Origin: Lota lota
Taxonomy: Eukaryota > Chordata > Actinopteri > Gadiformes > Lotidae
NCBI GenBank assembly: GCA_026745465.1
Contig: JACYXH010000826.1
Location: forward strand, 38,501 to 102,500
Length of the DNA stretch: 64,000 nt
Direction of reading: 5' to 3'
Shown: one piece after another, positions 63,552 through 64,000 of the stretch
Layout of the letters: each line of letters opens with the position of its first letter
How positions within the stretch are numbered: the first letter of the stretch is position 1
The notes under the pieces: model-generated
Databases searched by the model: none
Seen by the model: only the letters and a program-made list of their open reading frames with translations
Told to the model about the DNA's origin: nothing
Made by a program: the position numbers and the translations under genes

Positions 63552-64000
63552 GTGTGGGGGGTTGTTTGCGTGCGTGCGTGCGTGGGTATATTTGTGTCTT
63601 TGGCCAGGTGTTTGTGTGGCTGAGCAAAAATGCAGCTTCGGCATTTCTGTGTGTCGAGCATGTTTGTGTGTCTTTGGGTCTTTTTTGGGCATTGGTGTGT
63701 AGGTGAATGTTTGTTGATGAGTAACCTTGAAATATTTATTGGTTGAATAAATTGGTCCAGTACGTAAATAAGGCTTGGGCTCATTCACTGGCTAAATAAC
63801 ATCCAGGTGTAGGGGTTTTATTGATACGCAGGCCCCTACAACATCAGCACACTGGCAGACTTTAGTGCGTGTCTAGCTTTTATTATCACAGGTGCCGATT
63901 AAGATGAAGTTACAGCCCTTAAGGTGATTTGCAGTGATAAAGTGTTTTACTATTGAACAAGTGAAGATAAGTAAGTAGGCAGTTGACTGTCTTTTTCCAA
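63552..64000 (+). other. snx27: snx27 intron 7, incomplete
   Basis: Intron sequence runs to the window edge. No acceptor or further exon is recognisable and no repeat beyond a short GTGCGTGCGTGCG tract. Confidence 0.8.

Overview
This window is from an animal nuclear genome, almost certainly a ray-finned fish. The right end carries spliced vertebrate genes (an S100 calcium-binding protein and snx27), and the rest is fish-type retrotransposons, microsatellites and very long tandem arrays. The species cannot be fixed from the sequence. There are no prokaryotic features.

Layout. 1-9,814: a Ty3/gypsy retrotransposon on the minus strand, running off the left edge. It is split by a 5.56-kb BEL/Pao element on the plus strand (2,231-7,790), which has two 560-bp LTRs and a 5-bp target duplication inside the gypsy reverse transcriptase. 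Both are broken: the gypsy by one stop, two frameshifts and a changed catalytic Asp, the BEL/Pao by frameshifts and three large internal pol deletions. 9,815-31,492: a GT-rich satellite built on an approximately 20-bp GATC-containing unit, with higher-order repeats of about 1.81 kb and about 3.52 kb. 31,493-38,770: a C/T-only minisatellite with a CTGCAG in almost every unit. 38,785-41,856: remnants of a non-autonomous LTR element on the minus strand, with two LTR copies and proline-rich reading frames. 41,857-51,085: the GT satellite again, ending in three 1.0-kb copies that have captured 161 bp of the flanking DNA.

From 51,086 the sequence becomes ordinary single-copy DNA. An S100 gene (52.5-54.3 kb, plus strand) has a TATA-driven first exon whose ATG is in frame with the classical S100 start. 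The first seven coding exons of snx27 follow (55,976-63,551), encoding the PDZ domain, the PX domain and the start of the FERM-like module; the rest lies beyond the window. The snx27 introns hold long CA/TG runs, a tRNA-derived SINE and a probable Harbinger-type MITE.

The two host genes are independent units on the same strand. SNX27 is an endosomal cargo adaptor and S100 proteins are calcium sensors. About 50 kb of the 64 kb is repeat or transposon. The least ordinary parts are the satellite complex (its higher-order structure, CpG-decay pattern and captured border), the pyrimidine array made of splice-acceptor-like units, the paired NRF1 motifs in the BEL/Pao LTR, and the in-frame upstream S100 exon.
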